A stretch of 64,000 nt of DNA from Toxorhynchites rutilus septentrionalis. Its lineage: Eukaryota; Arthropoda; Insecta; Diptera; Culicidae. Below the pieces are notes generated by a model. That model did not search any database. It had not been told where the DNA came from and saw only the letters and a program-made list of their open reading frames with translations. This document shows, in pieces, positions 49,819 through 60,599 of the stretch (positions within the stretch are counted from its first letter, which is position 1; every line of letters begins with the position of its first letter). The stretch is taken from positions 165,663,328-165,727,327 of the forward strand of contig NC_073745.1 in NCBI RefSeq assembly GCF_029784135.1, given 5' to 3'. Position numbers and translations under genes: made by a program.

Positions 49819-50262
49819 GACAGACATACAGCTGTACTTGCGTTGTACGTGTACAGCGTTGTACAGGTACCATCGTACCATGACAGACATACTTTGGTTG
49901 TACATTGTACCGTATGTCAAACTGACAATCAGATATTTTTCCAATTTCCACCACATATTTCAATGAAAAAGGTTTTTATTTAGTGTCTAAACTATCAAAC
50001 ACAACAAAAAAGTTTCCAATCTGAGTTATTAACTTAAAAGAAAGTCAATGAAAAGAACGTTTATCAAGTGATTTGATTCTGCTTGTTCATGCTACCCACC
50101 ACTATGGCGCTGCGCACAGTACAACTGTAGCCATGTACAGCAGTAAAACAGGTCGGTACAGGTACAGCGATTGTACCGATCTGCTTGCATGGTTCTAGCG
50201 CTGTACATGGTGACAGACATACAATTTTCGAAGTACAACGCAAGTACAGCTGTATGTCTGTC
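49819..50262 (-). mobile_element. MITE family 2, right-arm partner of copy 2
   Basis: Complement of 38262-38713. About ten bases (GTTAGTGGTG/GACGG side) are missing relative to its partner near 50104. Confidence 0.85.
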
Positions 50263-50540
50263 ATAAGTATAACGCAAAACGTAAACAATCGGTGAGACAT
50301 CTGGATTTTGTTTTTGAACTGAGAGAATGATGCTAATGTAACCTAAAACTCAAAAACAAATCACGTATATTTTACTTCCGGGCTTTCCAAGGTAGTTCTC
50401 ACATGCAGGAATCGTACATTTTTCTACTTGTGTTTGATTGTGCTCTCGAATTTCCTTCTTTAATTCAACTATTTGCAACATTTTTATAGTTTTCACTAAT
50501 GAAAGAGGTAAATAATACATATATACAGAGGTAAATAATA

Positions 50541-50799
50541 CATGTATACATTCTTTTCATTGACTTTCTCTTGAGTTAATAACTCAGATTGGAAACATAT
50601 TTATTGTGTTCGATAGTTTAGACGCTAAATAAAAACCTTTTTCATTGAAATATTGGTGAAAATACAATGCAATAAATTCAAACTTCTGATTGTCAGTCTG
50701 ACATGCCGTACAATGTACAACCAAAGTATGTGTGTCATGCTATCGTGGTACCTGTACAACGCTGTACACGTACAGCGCTAGTACAGCTGTATGTCTGTC
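50541..50799 (+). mobile_element. MITE family 2, half copy (plus)
   Basis: Complement of 45915-46168, including the identical truncation point. Confidence 0.85.
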
Positions 50800-50809
50800 C
50801 ATGGTATTA

Positions 50810-50976
50810 GACGATGCCAGTCAGCGTTCTAGTTGAAGTATCCAGTGAACAGAGAACAGACACTCTGTTCAAGTTATTTGTACCAGTATCGAACAAGTAA
50901 TTGGCCTCTAACTGGAACAGAGTGTCTGTTCTCTATTCACTGGATACTTCAACTAGAGCGCTGACTGGCATCGTCT
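50810..50976. mobile_element. palindromic 166-bp element, copy 3
   Basis: Same family as 45739-45904. Its right flank is TAAATCAGCCTT, the same 12 bases that border the MITE at 40158-40172 and 47564-47576 in inverted form. Confidence 0.85.
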
Positions 50977-51640
50977 AAATCAGCCTTTACTGCTTTGTGA
51001 CTTGCTACACCCATAAAAATCCTTGGTAAATGAAGCTGATTTAAAAAAAATGGAATACTTACGTATTAAGTGCGCTACTCATACACCGTCCCGCCATCGT
51101 GAAGTTAACGTAAAGGAATGAATTGTCAAATATTCTCCCATGAAAATCATATGGTAGCATTCACATACATCATCACTGGTAATACTGACGTCGGCAAAAT
51201 AAGTCCAAGAGAATAGTTGACGGGACGTTGTATGTGTAGCGCACTTTAACGTCACCGGAACCGAAGTACAGAGTTGCCTCTAATTCGACATACCGAGGCA
51301 CCACACAGTGTCGCATTAGTGGTGATTATGACCTGTAATTGGACATTCACTATGACAGTGGTGCAGCGTCGACGTCTGGTGATGACTTTCATTTTGGGAT
51401 CCTATCACTATAAGATTAGAAGGCGGGGAGCCAGTTTTAAAATGTTGAAATTTGAATGAAAACTTCTATATCATGTTCATGTTCATGTTCATGTTCTATA
51501 TCATTGGACATACCGAGGCAACAATCAGTGTCGCATTAGAGGCGATTGTGACCTATAATTGGACATATCAACAAACACAACACAATGTGTAAAACAAGTT
51601 AATCAGGCTATCGACTCAAAATTTAAAAACAAGAAGTGGG
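50977..51640. repeat. unassigned, with two MITE family 1 fragments
   Basis: 51284-51372 and 51505-51570 match the left part of MITE family 1 (CATACCGAGGCA..CAGTGTCGCATTAG..GACCTGTAATTGGACAT). No gene seen. Confidence 0.55.
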
Positions 51641-51644
51641 TTAT

Positions 51645-52950
51645 ATCTATGGTATAACCGCAAGGGTGACGTAGGACTATCGTTGATTTGGAGATCATTT
51701 GTTTGAAATTTAATCTAAATCCATTCTGAATGAATGCATAAATGAATATTTGGGGGATTTCGAAAACGAGAGCGTTACGTTGGAAGCTCAAGGTTTTATG
51801 CATCCAATATTAGATACAAAAAATATTGTTCTGAAGAATAATCTTCAGAAGCTTTCCTGCTAACTGCACTTGATTGACAAATCACAAAACCAAATGTATG
51901 TAGTCGCATTATTATATGGATAGAAAACATTAAAATAAATTCACATGAATGTATTTTTCAATTACCAGGGGAACTGGCAGATTATTTTTCAGCAACGATT
52001 AGATCTTTCCGGAATTTTCTCGATGCTGAATGGCGTCTAAAAGAAAAGAATTTCGCGCGTATATATGTGTGTGTGTAGCAGCTGCTTCGATGTCTTCCCG
52101 GGGAACCGTTTTTGGATGCTGATACTCTCTTGGTCACCTTCTCTTCTCCTTCTGATCGATCGGCTTTTCTGCGCTCCCTCACAGTTAAAACAAACTGATT
52201 GCATTTCAGGTACGGTCAGGCCAGGTAATGAATTCCTCGATCCCTCGCCGTCCAGCACGTTCAGCTCGTTCAGTAACGATGTTGTCTTGTCGATGTCCTC
52301 ACGATAAATGAATGGGTTTCACCACCAGAATATCGCTTAAGTATGCTTTTCGTGCGTGATTGAATCGAGAGAAGGTGTGGTTTACGATGGCAATTGGGAA
52401 GGCAAACCAGAGGGGAATGAACTCTCTGAGTATGAATATTTCGGCGACTGAGCAATAATCGATTGAAAATTATATAATTTTCGCGATACGAAACATTTTC
52501 CGTTGCGCGCGCATACAATATTGGATACGAAAACATCCTACTGATGGGGAAGAATAATCTTCAGAAGCTTTCCAGCTAATTACACTTGATTGATTACAAA
52601 ATTACAAAATCAAATGTATTTGATCGCTGTGTTATATGGTTAGAAAACATTAAAATGAACTCTTTCGAATGAATGTATTTTTCAATTCCCAGGGAACTGG
52701 CAGATTAATTTTCAGCAACGATTAGATTTTTCCAGATTTTCCTCGATACTCGAAGCCCCCAGTGGTTATTGCTAACTCGATAACCACCTGTTAATAGCAC
52801 TTGATTGAAAAATATTCGGTCGCTGTGTTATATGGTTTGCATGAATGTATTTTTCAATTCCCAGGGAACTGGCAGATTTTTTTTCAGCAATGATTAGATC
52901 TTTCCGGAATTTTCTTGATGCTGAATGGCATCTAAACGAAAATATTCCTT
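51645..52950. repeat. block with three copies of a ~210-bp repeat
   Basis: Repeat copies at about 51833-52045, 52549-52755 and (shorter) 52795-52950: GAATAATCTTCAGAAGCTTT.., TGTATTTTTCAATTCCCAGG.., TTTTCAGCAACGATTAGA. The block starts with GGGTGACGTAGGACTAT at 51665, the word also found in the TIRs of the histone-bearing insert. Frames inside are not convincing. Confidence 0.65.
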
Positions 52951-53391
52951 TCAGTTTGGCCTGTAAAAAACTTTTCTGAACATAATCATACAGATTTTGT
53001 ATTATTCCGTGTATTGAGAGAGCGCAACTCTGTTGAAATTTCATACAATTACTATTGATAATTTCATCCAATGTTTTAATCCCGGCCAGCTGATGTATTT
53101 CCGAATTTCGCGTGCTGGGTGGAGAGTTTAGAATCATACGAAGAATTTTGTTTTGTATGCGGTAAAGTTTTAATTTGTGTGTTGGAGCACAGCACTCCCA
53201 AACGGGCCCAAACTGGAAATATTATTTGTTTGTATACTGCAAGTTTATTCGTTAGAGATAATCGAGAGTATCTATTGATCAGGGGATACAATGACCTGAT
53301 TAAAATGTTGCATCTTGTGTCTGTTTTGTCAATGTGTGCTCTGAAGGTAAGCTTTCGATCGAAAGTTAGACCCAGATACACTACAGCACTC
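52950..53391 (-). pseudogene. Jockey-clade reverse transcriptase fragment
   Basis: C-terminal thumb region of a Jockey/Juan-type RT on the minus strand: YLGLTFDRKLTFRAHIDKT, LIRSLYPLINRYSRLSLTNK, then after a frameshift near 53140 LILNSPPSTRNSEIHQLAGI and TLDEIIN. All catalytic motifs lie outside the fragment. Bounded on the lower side by the 210-bp repeat. Inactive. Confidence 0.82.
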
Positions 53392-54543
53392 GTTCGTTAA
53401 CTGGGAGTTGTTTAACTGAGCTGCTTTTTAACTGGGCGCTCGCTAACTGGGCGATAGTCCAATTAAAAATCAGTTAAACGTCAAATATAATGTAAACAAC
53501 AACATTGGTGAGGGGTACTCCAATGCATCACGGATCTATGATCATCAATACACTGAGAGAAATAATCAGTATATTCTAGTATATATAAATAGTAAATACA
53601 AGTGTCAAAATATATTCCAGAATATCGGCCCAACATCGATCCTGCTTTCGGAATTTCGGACCATCGTCCAATTTATTAATATCAAGTTGCAATACGAATG
53701 CATTTTCAGTTCTTGTAATGAAGACATAAAAGGTTATCTTTTGTTTATCTATTTCCATCGAATAAAATTTCAACATACAAAATGTAATCGATTAATTCGA
53801 GAAGCAGAAAATCGGAGCTTGGTGCGAATGAACTTTTTGGCGATGGTCCAAGACTTTCGGACTTGAGCACTTGTTTATGCTGGCACAATTTGCAGATGGG
53901 TTCACTTCCACGCTCGGAGAATTTTGCTGCTAATGCATATCTGCGTTGGTGTTTTGTTGTCGGTGCTGTCTGGCGAGTTTGCGTAGCACAAAAATCTGAT
54001 GAATTTCATTGGCAAAATATTTGTGCGATAGATCAAGTGGGCCAGCTGAAGATTTATAAAAAAAAAGTTGGCATAAACGGCTCCCAGAAACTCTTCAAGT
54101 TAACCTAGAAGGAAAACGAAAGGACAGATTTGATCCCGTTTAGTTCGAGGGAATCATAAGTAGGTCCGGAATGTACATAGTATATGTGCACATACCAATG
54201 GTTTTACGATCGATAGGCATAGGAATGCACTTTCGTTGGGATTGAAGAGTCAATCGAATAAACACCAATACGAACAGTGGAACACATCTGCTCCGTTTTG
54301 AACCACCGCTGCTTCTCAGTGATATATTTAGTAGCGGTCGTTTTAATATGTGTTTGATGTTAATTGTGATTTGGATGAATTGTGTCACCCAAAGAAAATG
54401 ATCTAATGATGTTTCAGGGACGCCTTGATTCGTTCTAGTTTACCAAATTATCGGGGAGAATTTTTTAATCCGATGTTGAAAAACCACATAAAACGTTAAC
54501 ATAAACAACCGTATCGCTAATGGAAACTTAATTGAAATTACCC
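53392..54543. other. unassigned; possible DNA-transposon end at 53392-53470
   Basis: CACTCGTTCGTTAACTGGG and repeated TTAACTGGGCG words near 53385-53460 look like a pogo-type MITE end. Further on only short frames (53863-54108 plus; 54140-54388 minus) that I do not recognise. Confidence 0.35.
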
Positions 54544-54711
54544 AAGTAACCATAAGCATTAACGTATAGCTCTATTATAGCACTAATTCAGCATCTCTAA
54601 TACCAAATGGCAGTATATCTGCTTTTTTGATGCTTATAGGCCTTATATCAACATAATTAATGCATATAAAGATTAATTAAAATAAGCATTAATGAAAGCC
54701 CTATATGCACA

Positions 54712-54987
54712 TGTGCACCCGTGGCCGAGTGGTTAGCGTCCCACACTATCATGCCGGGTGTTCGGGTTCGATTCCCGTTCTGGCCGGGGAATTTTTCTTC
54801 AAAGAAAATTCTTCCGGCTTGCACTGTGGTCACGCGTATTCTAGAGCTTGCCACTCCAGAGTACATTTAAGGCGTGTTATTCGGTATCGAAATCTCAACC
54901 AAGTATTAATGAATAACGCTAGTTAATGAACACGTTGAGACGGCAAAAGTTCCACAGGGAACGTTAACGCCATTAAAGAAGAATAAG
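54712..54987 (+). mobile_element. tRNA-derived SINE, copy B
   Basis: Same family as 20489-20772, with A box GTGGCCGAGTGGTTAGCGTC and B box GGTTCGATTCC. ATATGCACA (54703-54711) and ATATGCGCA (54988-54996) are the diverged target duplication. Tail AAAGAAGAATAAG. Confidence 0.87.
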
Positions 54988-55189
54988 ATATGCGCAGTTA
55001 GTGCTACCATATAATGCTAACAAACATTAGGATAAAACATATGAAAATAGGCATTAATGGAAGCCCTATAAGCGCATTTAATGCTATCATTTTTTCCAGA
55101 CCCACACATACATGATCTTTTTGAGCAGGTATCTGAGCTCGGTTATTGAAATAGGACTATTTTCCATTCATTTATATGTATCAACAGTG

Positions 55190-55270
55190 GTCCAGATAGC
55201 AAAGACACTACAGAAAAACAGACATGTTGCAGAAGTACCTCGGTTCGAATCTCGTAGGGTAATTTTCATA
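55190..55270 (+). ncRNA. tRNA-like segment
   Basis: GTGGTCCAGATAGCAAAGAC and a good B box GGTTCGAATCTC 35-40 nt apart resemble a pol III promoter. No acceptor stem pairing found. Possibly a SINE head within the TIR element. Confidence 0.35.
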
Positions 55271-55844
55271 TAACAATTATTTCTCATTCCAAACAGTGCG
55301 CCGTAAATCTAAATAAATGATATATCAATATCATCCATAAAATGGCTGCAATAAATCTGTGTGGGCCCATTAAATACAAGATTATTTATTTTAATTTTCT
55401 GTCGAGTCCCGATAGATTCGATGACTTTTTCCTAGAAAAAAACGAATCAAATACCATCACAAGTGACGTTCTCAGTTAGCCGTAAGTAAGCTTTAGTAAT
55501 GCTTATTTAAGGCTGTAACTGAAGCATTTAAAGAGCCCTATATCTCGCCTTTCCAGCATTATATCCACCCTATATTGGTTTATAGAGTGTAATAAGCATT
55601 TATTCAGTATTCAATATGTGGATACAGTGCTGATTTGAGACACTTTTTTAGTGCTTACTGGTTACCTGGTTACCCAGCGAAGCAATTTATTTTTAACCGA
55701 TTCAGACTCGTCTTCAAAGGAAGAAATAACCATTATTACATTAAATAAGAATTTTAAAGAAATATATTTCAAAAATCGAATAAAAAATAACAAAACACAA
55801 CAATAGCTTGCTCACATGCTTTTTTTATGCCATTCCATGTGTGT

Positions 55845-56028
55845 AACTTGGTTCCGCCGCTGGGAATCACCCATTGCACCCAGAGCACGAATGCACGTCT
55901 TACCTTGTTGGCTGTTTGACTCTTTCTAACGAGAGCTGCGGTTGTGATAATTGATCGAGCTCGAGACGGCATATAATATTTGATGGAATATGAGACGGCA
56001 CGTCTTGCCTCACACATCCATCTTCCTC
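55845..56028 (+). mobile_element. solo LTR of the 58.9-kb retrotransposon family
   Basis: About 184 bp from TGTGTAACTTGG to TTGCCTCACACA, nearly identical to 58907-59086. TCCAT precedes and follows the copy (with one extra G on the left), consistent with a 5-bp target duplication. A solo LTR is the usual product of LTR-LTR recombination. Confidence 0.78.
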
Positions 56029-56790
56029 TCCGGAAAAAAAATCCAATGTCATAGAAAAAAAAAACTTGTAATTGAGCACTTAACAATTATTGAAGCTTTT
56101 AATTTGGCTGCATGTATTGAAATGAATTAATGAAACAGCAGATTAAGAAAAAAAATGGAGCACTTTTGGTTGACCAAAAAAAAATCATAAAAGTGTGATG
56201 TAGCCAAGTGCACACAGGTTTCTATTATAACTGTTTCGTTCAATTATATATATTATCATTCTGCCAAACATTCCTTAAGGTTATTTTCTAATTCTTCTAC
56301 TCAGACACGTCGTGCTGAATTTACCGTCGTCTTTGCTTTGAGATTGCCCAATTTCATCCTAATCGCTAATAGTATAGCATAACTTTCACCGTCAAATGGT
56401 GATCATTATCAGACTTCATTGTTCTTGGGAAGCCTTCTTGATCAGCATCCCACAGCATCCAACGCTGTACTCTGATGCTCAAACTTTATAGATTTAACAG
56501 GTCGTGCGATGTTGCACCTGATTGGATGATCTATTATTTGATTATCGACATTCTGATATTCCGATATTCATCCAAGCTTCTTATATGGTCCGGTCATGCA
56601 AAGAGCAACGGTTTCCATACACATTTTGGATCAAACTATTTTACATTTCCCTTCCGGTTCATTACGGAACAAATTGCACATTATTTTACTCACTTGTTTG
56701 AGTCATAAGCCATTCCAGGCCACTACACCTGTCAACGGGGAAAACTCTCCAACTTGACTTTAAGTGGATGTTTTGCGTGAGCTATCCCCA
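56029..56790. other. unassigned
   Basis: No clear feature. A 77-codon plus frame (56475-56708) has no recognised similarity. Confidence 0.3.
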
Positions 56791-56794
56791 ATGT

Positions 56795-56983
56795 TTATCC
56801 TTGAAGCTGTTGAGGGATGGCGGCACAACCATTTTTCACTATAATTCCTTCTATAGAATCCAGATCGCCGCTACGGATTTGAATTTCATCAAGCTCATCG
56901 GTCACGTTTGAGTTTCCATGGCATGAATAACGTTTCGTCTCGCTTCGTGCATTCACAAATTTCCTTCTCGGTAAGAAATTCAT
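56795..56983 (-). CDS. unrecognised small frame, possibly an exon
   Basis: 62 codons, hydrophilic (ETKRYSCHGNSNVTDELDEI..), non-repetitive in this window, ending in TAA. Its composition is more protein-like than neighbouring frames. With the frame at 57217-57471 on the same strand it might belong to one decayed or spliced gene, but no supporting splice pair was established. Confidence 0.25.
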   Translation of the reverse strand: MNFLPRRKFVNARSETKRYSCHGNSNVTDELDEIQIRSGDLDSIEGIIVKNGCAAIPQQLQG

Positions 56984-57216
56984 TGTCCCTCAAATCTAAG
57001 TTCATATGGACTTAGTTTTTTGAAAAATACAATATCCGCCAAGTGTCTTTCCCAACAAAAAGTATGAGAATTACTCCACTGTTTTCTCTGCCGTGCTACC
57101 CCTCCTGCTGATTTTGAGCATATTTTCTCTCAGTTGCTGTGAATGATTTTCATGCAAAACTTATAATTAGTGATGTATCTTCGCTGTTTACTTGAATCAA
57201 TACAGTGTCCAATGCC

Positions 57217-57471
57217 TTAGTACATACATCTGGAGACAAAATAGTTTTGTTCGACTCCGAACAGAATCCCGAAATAATCATGCTTAACGAGCTTGAATGC
57301 GCTTTTATGTTCTTTGTCGCAGCTCCATTTCAACGCTGTGATAACTGACCACAAGGGAACATAATTCTCGCAAAATTCTCGATGTAAGCTCAGTTGAAAT
57401 GGATAACTGTGGGAATGTTCCATCTTTGACGCTTCAATATTAAAACTATTTTCACTAGGCTCGTGTTCCAA
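57217..57471 (-). CDS. unrecognised frame, possibly an exon
   Basis: 84 codons (HEPSENSFNIEASKMEHSHS, then CENYVPLWSVITALKWSCDK) ending RCMY and a stop. Looks like real protein sequence but matches no family I know. Upstream part lies in a duplicated segment (57436-57741). Confidence 0.3.
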   Translation of the reverse strand: MEHEPSENSFNIEASKMEHSHSYPFQLSLHREFCENYVPLWSVITALKWSCDKEHKSAFKLVKHDYFGILFGVEQNYFVSRCMY

Positions 57472-57741
57472 GAATCTAAAACGCGTCTGATTGAACGTGC
57501 ATTTAGAGAAAGGTTATTGGATATATGATTTGCAGGAATTGAGGAAATATCTCCCTCAGCTGATTTCTGCATATAACAAAACATCATCAATATTAAAACT
57601 ATTTTCACTAGGCTCGTGTTCCAAGAATCTAAAACGCGTCTGATTGAACGTGCATTTAGAGAAAGGTTATTGGATATATGATTTGCAGGAATTGAGGAAA
57701 TATCTCCCTCAGCTGATTTCTGCGTATAACAAAACATCATC
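57436..57741. repeat. exact 153-bp tandem duplication
   Basis: Units 57436-57588 and 57589-57741 differ at about one base (TGCATATAAC against TGCGTATAAC). 153 is divisible by 3, so a minus-strand frame stays open through both units, giving a repeated 51-residue block. Very recent. Confidence 0.95.
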
Positions 57742-57743
57742 AA

Positions 57744-58180
57744 TACAGTGGAACCCGTTTTAGTTCTTTATTGCGTTATCCCCGATTTTCATTATTCGCG
57801 GTGAGCTAACCCGACTATTCCGCGGATAATCGAGGTTTTATTATTAGGTTTTATTATATTATTATTATCCACAGCCTTGAGATTACGCATCATTTCGCGC
57901 TGAAACATCTCGGTCGAACATCATTCGAGTGAAACGACACATTCACATTCACACATAAAAATATGGTAATTTCACGTCATTCATCACATGCGTCTGATAG
58001 ATAGAGCTTGGCGAAGTACAGTTTGCATCTTACAACGTCACTTTCATCTCATGGATGAGGGGTACGGAAAGTATTCTCACTTAATTGCTTTGTTCGGTGC
58101 TCTCATAAACACCACTCAACTAAGTTCGTTTTACGCATACTCGTTTGCGCCTTTTTCCTCATACCCCATCAATCTATTTT
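57744..58180. other. unassigned; pogo-like words at its start
   Basis: ACAGTGGAACCCGTTTTAG and GCGGATAATCGAGGTTTTA near 57747-57840 resemble pogo/Tigger-type ends. No gene. Confidence 0.35.
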
Positions 58181-58199
58181 AATAGACACATCTGTGTAA

Positions 58200-58745
58200 A
58201 GATGTGTTTGTATTTCTTCTGCATGCATACATCAAGCGAGCGGCCTTCTTAGCTCGCTATGCATGTATGCGTTTCTGCCTTCGTTTCTTTTATGTGGCTC
58301 TCTCAGGGCATAGATTTTTGCGGTTCTCTCTACACACTTTGCTCTTACATGATAGATGCTTGTTTAATCATGTTTTTCCCTCAGGCAGCTCTTCCACTGC
58401 ATTGGCGTTTCTCACAGCTCGCTTTTTCATTAATATTAGCGGTTCTCCCAACACGCATTTTATTCCAGCTGTCCTCTCAACACGCTGTTTATCATAATTG
58501 GATCTATTTTCTGCGGCCCTCCCGGCACACATTTATTTAGGTGGTCCTCACAACACACCTTTTTCCATTAGTGTCTGCGGTTCTCACAACACGCATTTTA
58601 TTCCAGCTGTCCTCTCTTTTTACTATTTTTATGTGGCTCTTTCAGCGCACACTTAAATCGGCGGTTCTCACAACTCGCCTTTTCCACGAATGTTTGCGCT
58701 GCTCACAACTCACTGTGTACTCATCACACACCTTTCTATTTTGCA
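58200..58745. repeat. degenerate minisatellite
   Basis: Variants of GCGGTTCTCACAACACGC.., ATTTTATTCCAGCTGTCCTC and TTTTTATGTGGCTCT recur every ~60-90 bp. Open frames across it derive from this repetition. Function unknown. Confidence 0.7.
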
Positions 58746-58906
58746 GTGCACATAGTAAATTGCGACTCAGCTTACTCACTTTTCCCTGAACACAACAAAT
58801 CCATTACTTTGGATTCACTTCCTCAAAGGTCGCACCAGATCTTTAAATGGAATGTTTTTTGTTTTGGAAGCGATGACACAACACAACCTGTCACAGTCGC
58901 CAAATG

Positions 58907-59086
58907 TGTAACTTGGTTCCGCCGCTGGGAATCACCCATTGCACCCAGAGCACGAATGCACGTCTTACCTTGTTGGCTGTTTGACTCTCTCTGACGAGAG
59001 CTGCGGTTGTGATAATTGATCGAGCTCGAGACGGCATATAATATTTGATGGAATATGAGACGGCACGTCTTGCCTCACACACCATG
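58907..59086 (+). repeat. 5' LTR
   Basis: TG..CA ends, CATATAATATTTGATGG as a possible TATA region, nearly identical to the solo LTR at 55845-56028 (differences such as TCTTTCTAACGAG against TCTCTCTGACGAG). I could not find a convincing primer-binding site directly after it. Confidence 0.7.
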
Positions 59087-59833
59087 TCAATAAGTTTTGT
59101 GCGAGTTAGCAACGATCCCGATCACCTACATTCTTACACCAGCGGCATGACGTACCACATGTTGAAAACATCAACAACCCGGACCACCAACATGCACCGA
59201 GTCACCAACCACCACCGAGCCAGCGACGCGACGCACCACATGCTGATGTTAGCATTACTGATTTTGGGCAGCATGTGTTTACAAACATGTGTTGTTTTTC
59301 ATTCTCAGACCGATCCAGGACAATAGGAACCAAGAAGATCACCAAGCGAGGAGACGGACACTGTGGATTTCACCCGATCGATAGGAGGGCCCTTAGTAGC
59401 AGAAGCAGCAACAGCAGCGGAGCAAACAGGATCATCCCGGACTATCTGCCGCTTCTCCCCCGATAGTGGACGCCGCCAAAAAAGTCCGGATTCATCAATG
59501 CCGGCCGAATCAAGGACACGGTCCTATATGTAAGTGAAATTTTTTTTTCTCTTTCTTTCAAAGTGAATAAGTGAACAAAAGTGAATAAATAAAATTTAAA
59601 AAATAACAAATAATAAAGTAATTTAAAAAAAAACTAATTAAATAAAAAATAAAATAAAATCATAAAAGATTTTGAAAACCCAAAAAGTCCACACACTGGC
59701 ATTTGTAGAATAATTTAGTGAAAATCTTTAGTGAAATAAAGTGCCGTTTCCTTCCATTGTTGACTCTAACATTGTGGAAGTTTTGATATTTTTATAAGAA
59801 ATTTTAGTTTTCTTGTTTTACGGTTGAAACATC
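59087..59833 (+). other. leader of the LTR retrotransposon
   Basis: Non-coding leader. CATATATGTAAGTG near 59527 could be a splice donor; TGGACGCCGCC at 59466 is the best primer-site candidate but is far from the LTR. The 3' part is very A/T-rich. Confidence 0.45.
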
Positions 59834-60599
59834 ATGGCTCAGCCAGCCGAACAGAATGAATATGTTCCTGAGCAGGAAACCACACCAGCTCAGAGATACG
59901 CACTTGACAATTTTTCCACAGTCGGTAAACTTTCCGATTTTGTGAAAGACTTAGGGAAATTCGACGGTAAACCAACGGAATTGATAAGTTGGATTGCAGA
60001 TGTTGAAGGAATATTTGATCTGTATAGAGATCTTCCCAGAACATTGGTCGAGTATGGAATTTTGATACGCAGCATACGTCGAAAAATTGTAGGCGAAGCA
60101 TTAGATGTGCTGAACGCCAACAATATTCTATACGATTGGCAGGGAATAAAGAACACTTTACTTCTTTATTACCGTGACCAAAGAGATATTCAAACATTGG
60201 ACTTCGAATTGACCACTGTGAAAAAAACGCATAATGAAAGTCTAAGCTCTTATTTCAGCAGAGTCAACGAACTTCTTTCATCCATAATTGTTCAGATTCA
60301 AGTGGATGAGACTATGCAAAAAAATGCAGCGCCGCATATTGACTATTTTAGGAAAAAAGCACTAGACTCATTTATTAGAGGATTAGAAAAACCCTTGAAC
60401 ATATTGCTCAAATCCGCCAATGTGCAAACCCTAAGCAAAGCTTATCAATTTTGCTTAGAATATCACAATATGGATTTACGTTCAGCACCATTCAGGAACA
60501 AACATAGCAACCATCCAATTCCAAAACCTAGGGATTTTAATACACCTAACCCTCCACCCAGACCGCCGATAAGGAAACCGCACACAGCTCCAACATTTA
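59834..60599 (+). pseudogene. gag, N-terminal part (disrupted)
   Basis: Starts at ATG 59834 (MAQPAEQNEYVPEQETTP). Contains the retrotransposon gag/capsid region: LGKFDGKPTELISWIADVE, then YYRDQRDIQTLDFEL, SYFSRVNELLSSI and SFIRGLEKPLN. A Pro-rich stretch follows. The coding sequence stops matching gag at 60599, where the inserted DNA element starts; a run-on frame ends at 60676. Structural protein of virus-like particles. Confidence 0.85.

Larger units (their letters stand above)
38010..50514. repeat. large inverted repeat around an R1-clade element
   Basis: Left arm 38010-40644 (continuing after the R1 insertion at 45709) matches the complement of right arm 47100-50514. Order in each arm, from outside in: a ~250-bp block (TTACCTCTTTCATTAGTGAA..), a family 2 MITE, a ~1.5-kb unique-looking spacer, and a second family 2 MITE. 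The right arm is longer because of two retroelement insertions absent on the left. The ~250-bp block occurs a third time at 46199-46450. Confidence 0.85.
54544..55666. mobile_element. 1.1 kb TIR element hosting a SINE
   Basis: Left end AAGTAACCATAAGCATTAA and complement of the right end AGGTAACCAGTAAGCACTAA form a ~20-bp imperfect TIR. Words such as AATAAGCATTAATG and GCCCTATA recur through the interior. Non-coding. Ends are judged by eye; no target duplication fixed. Confidence 0.55.

Noticed and set aside
58204..58789. Cys/Leu-rich frames that look membrane-like
   Set aside because: They derive from the degenerate minisatellite; several overlapping frames are open because the repeat lacks stops.
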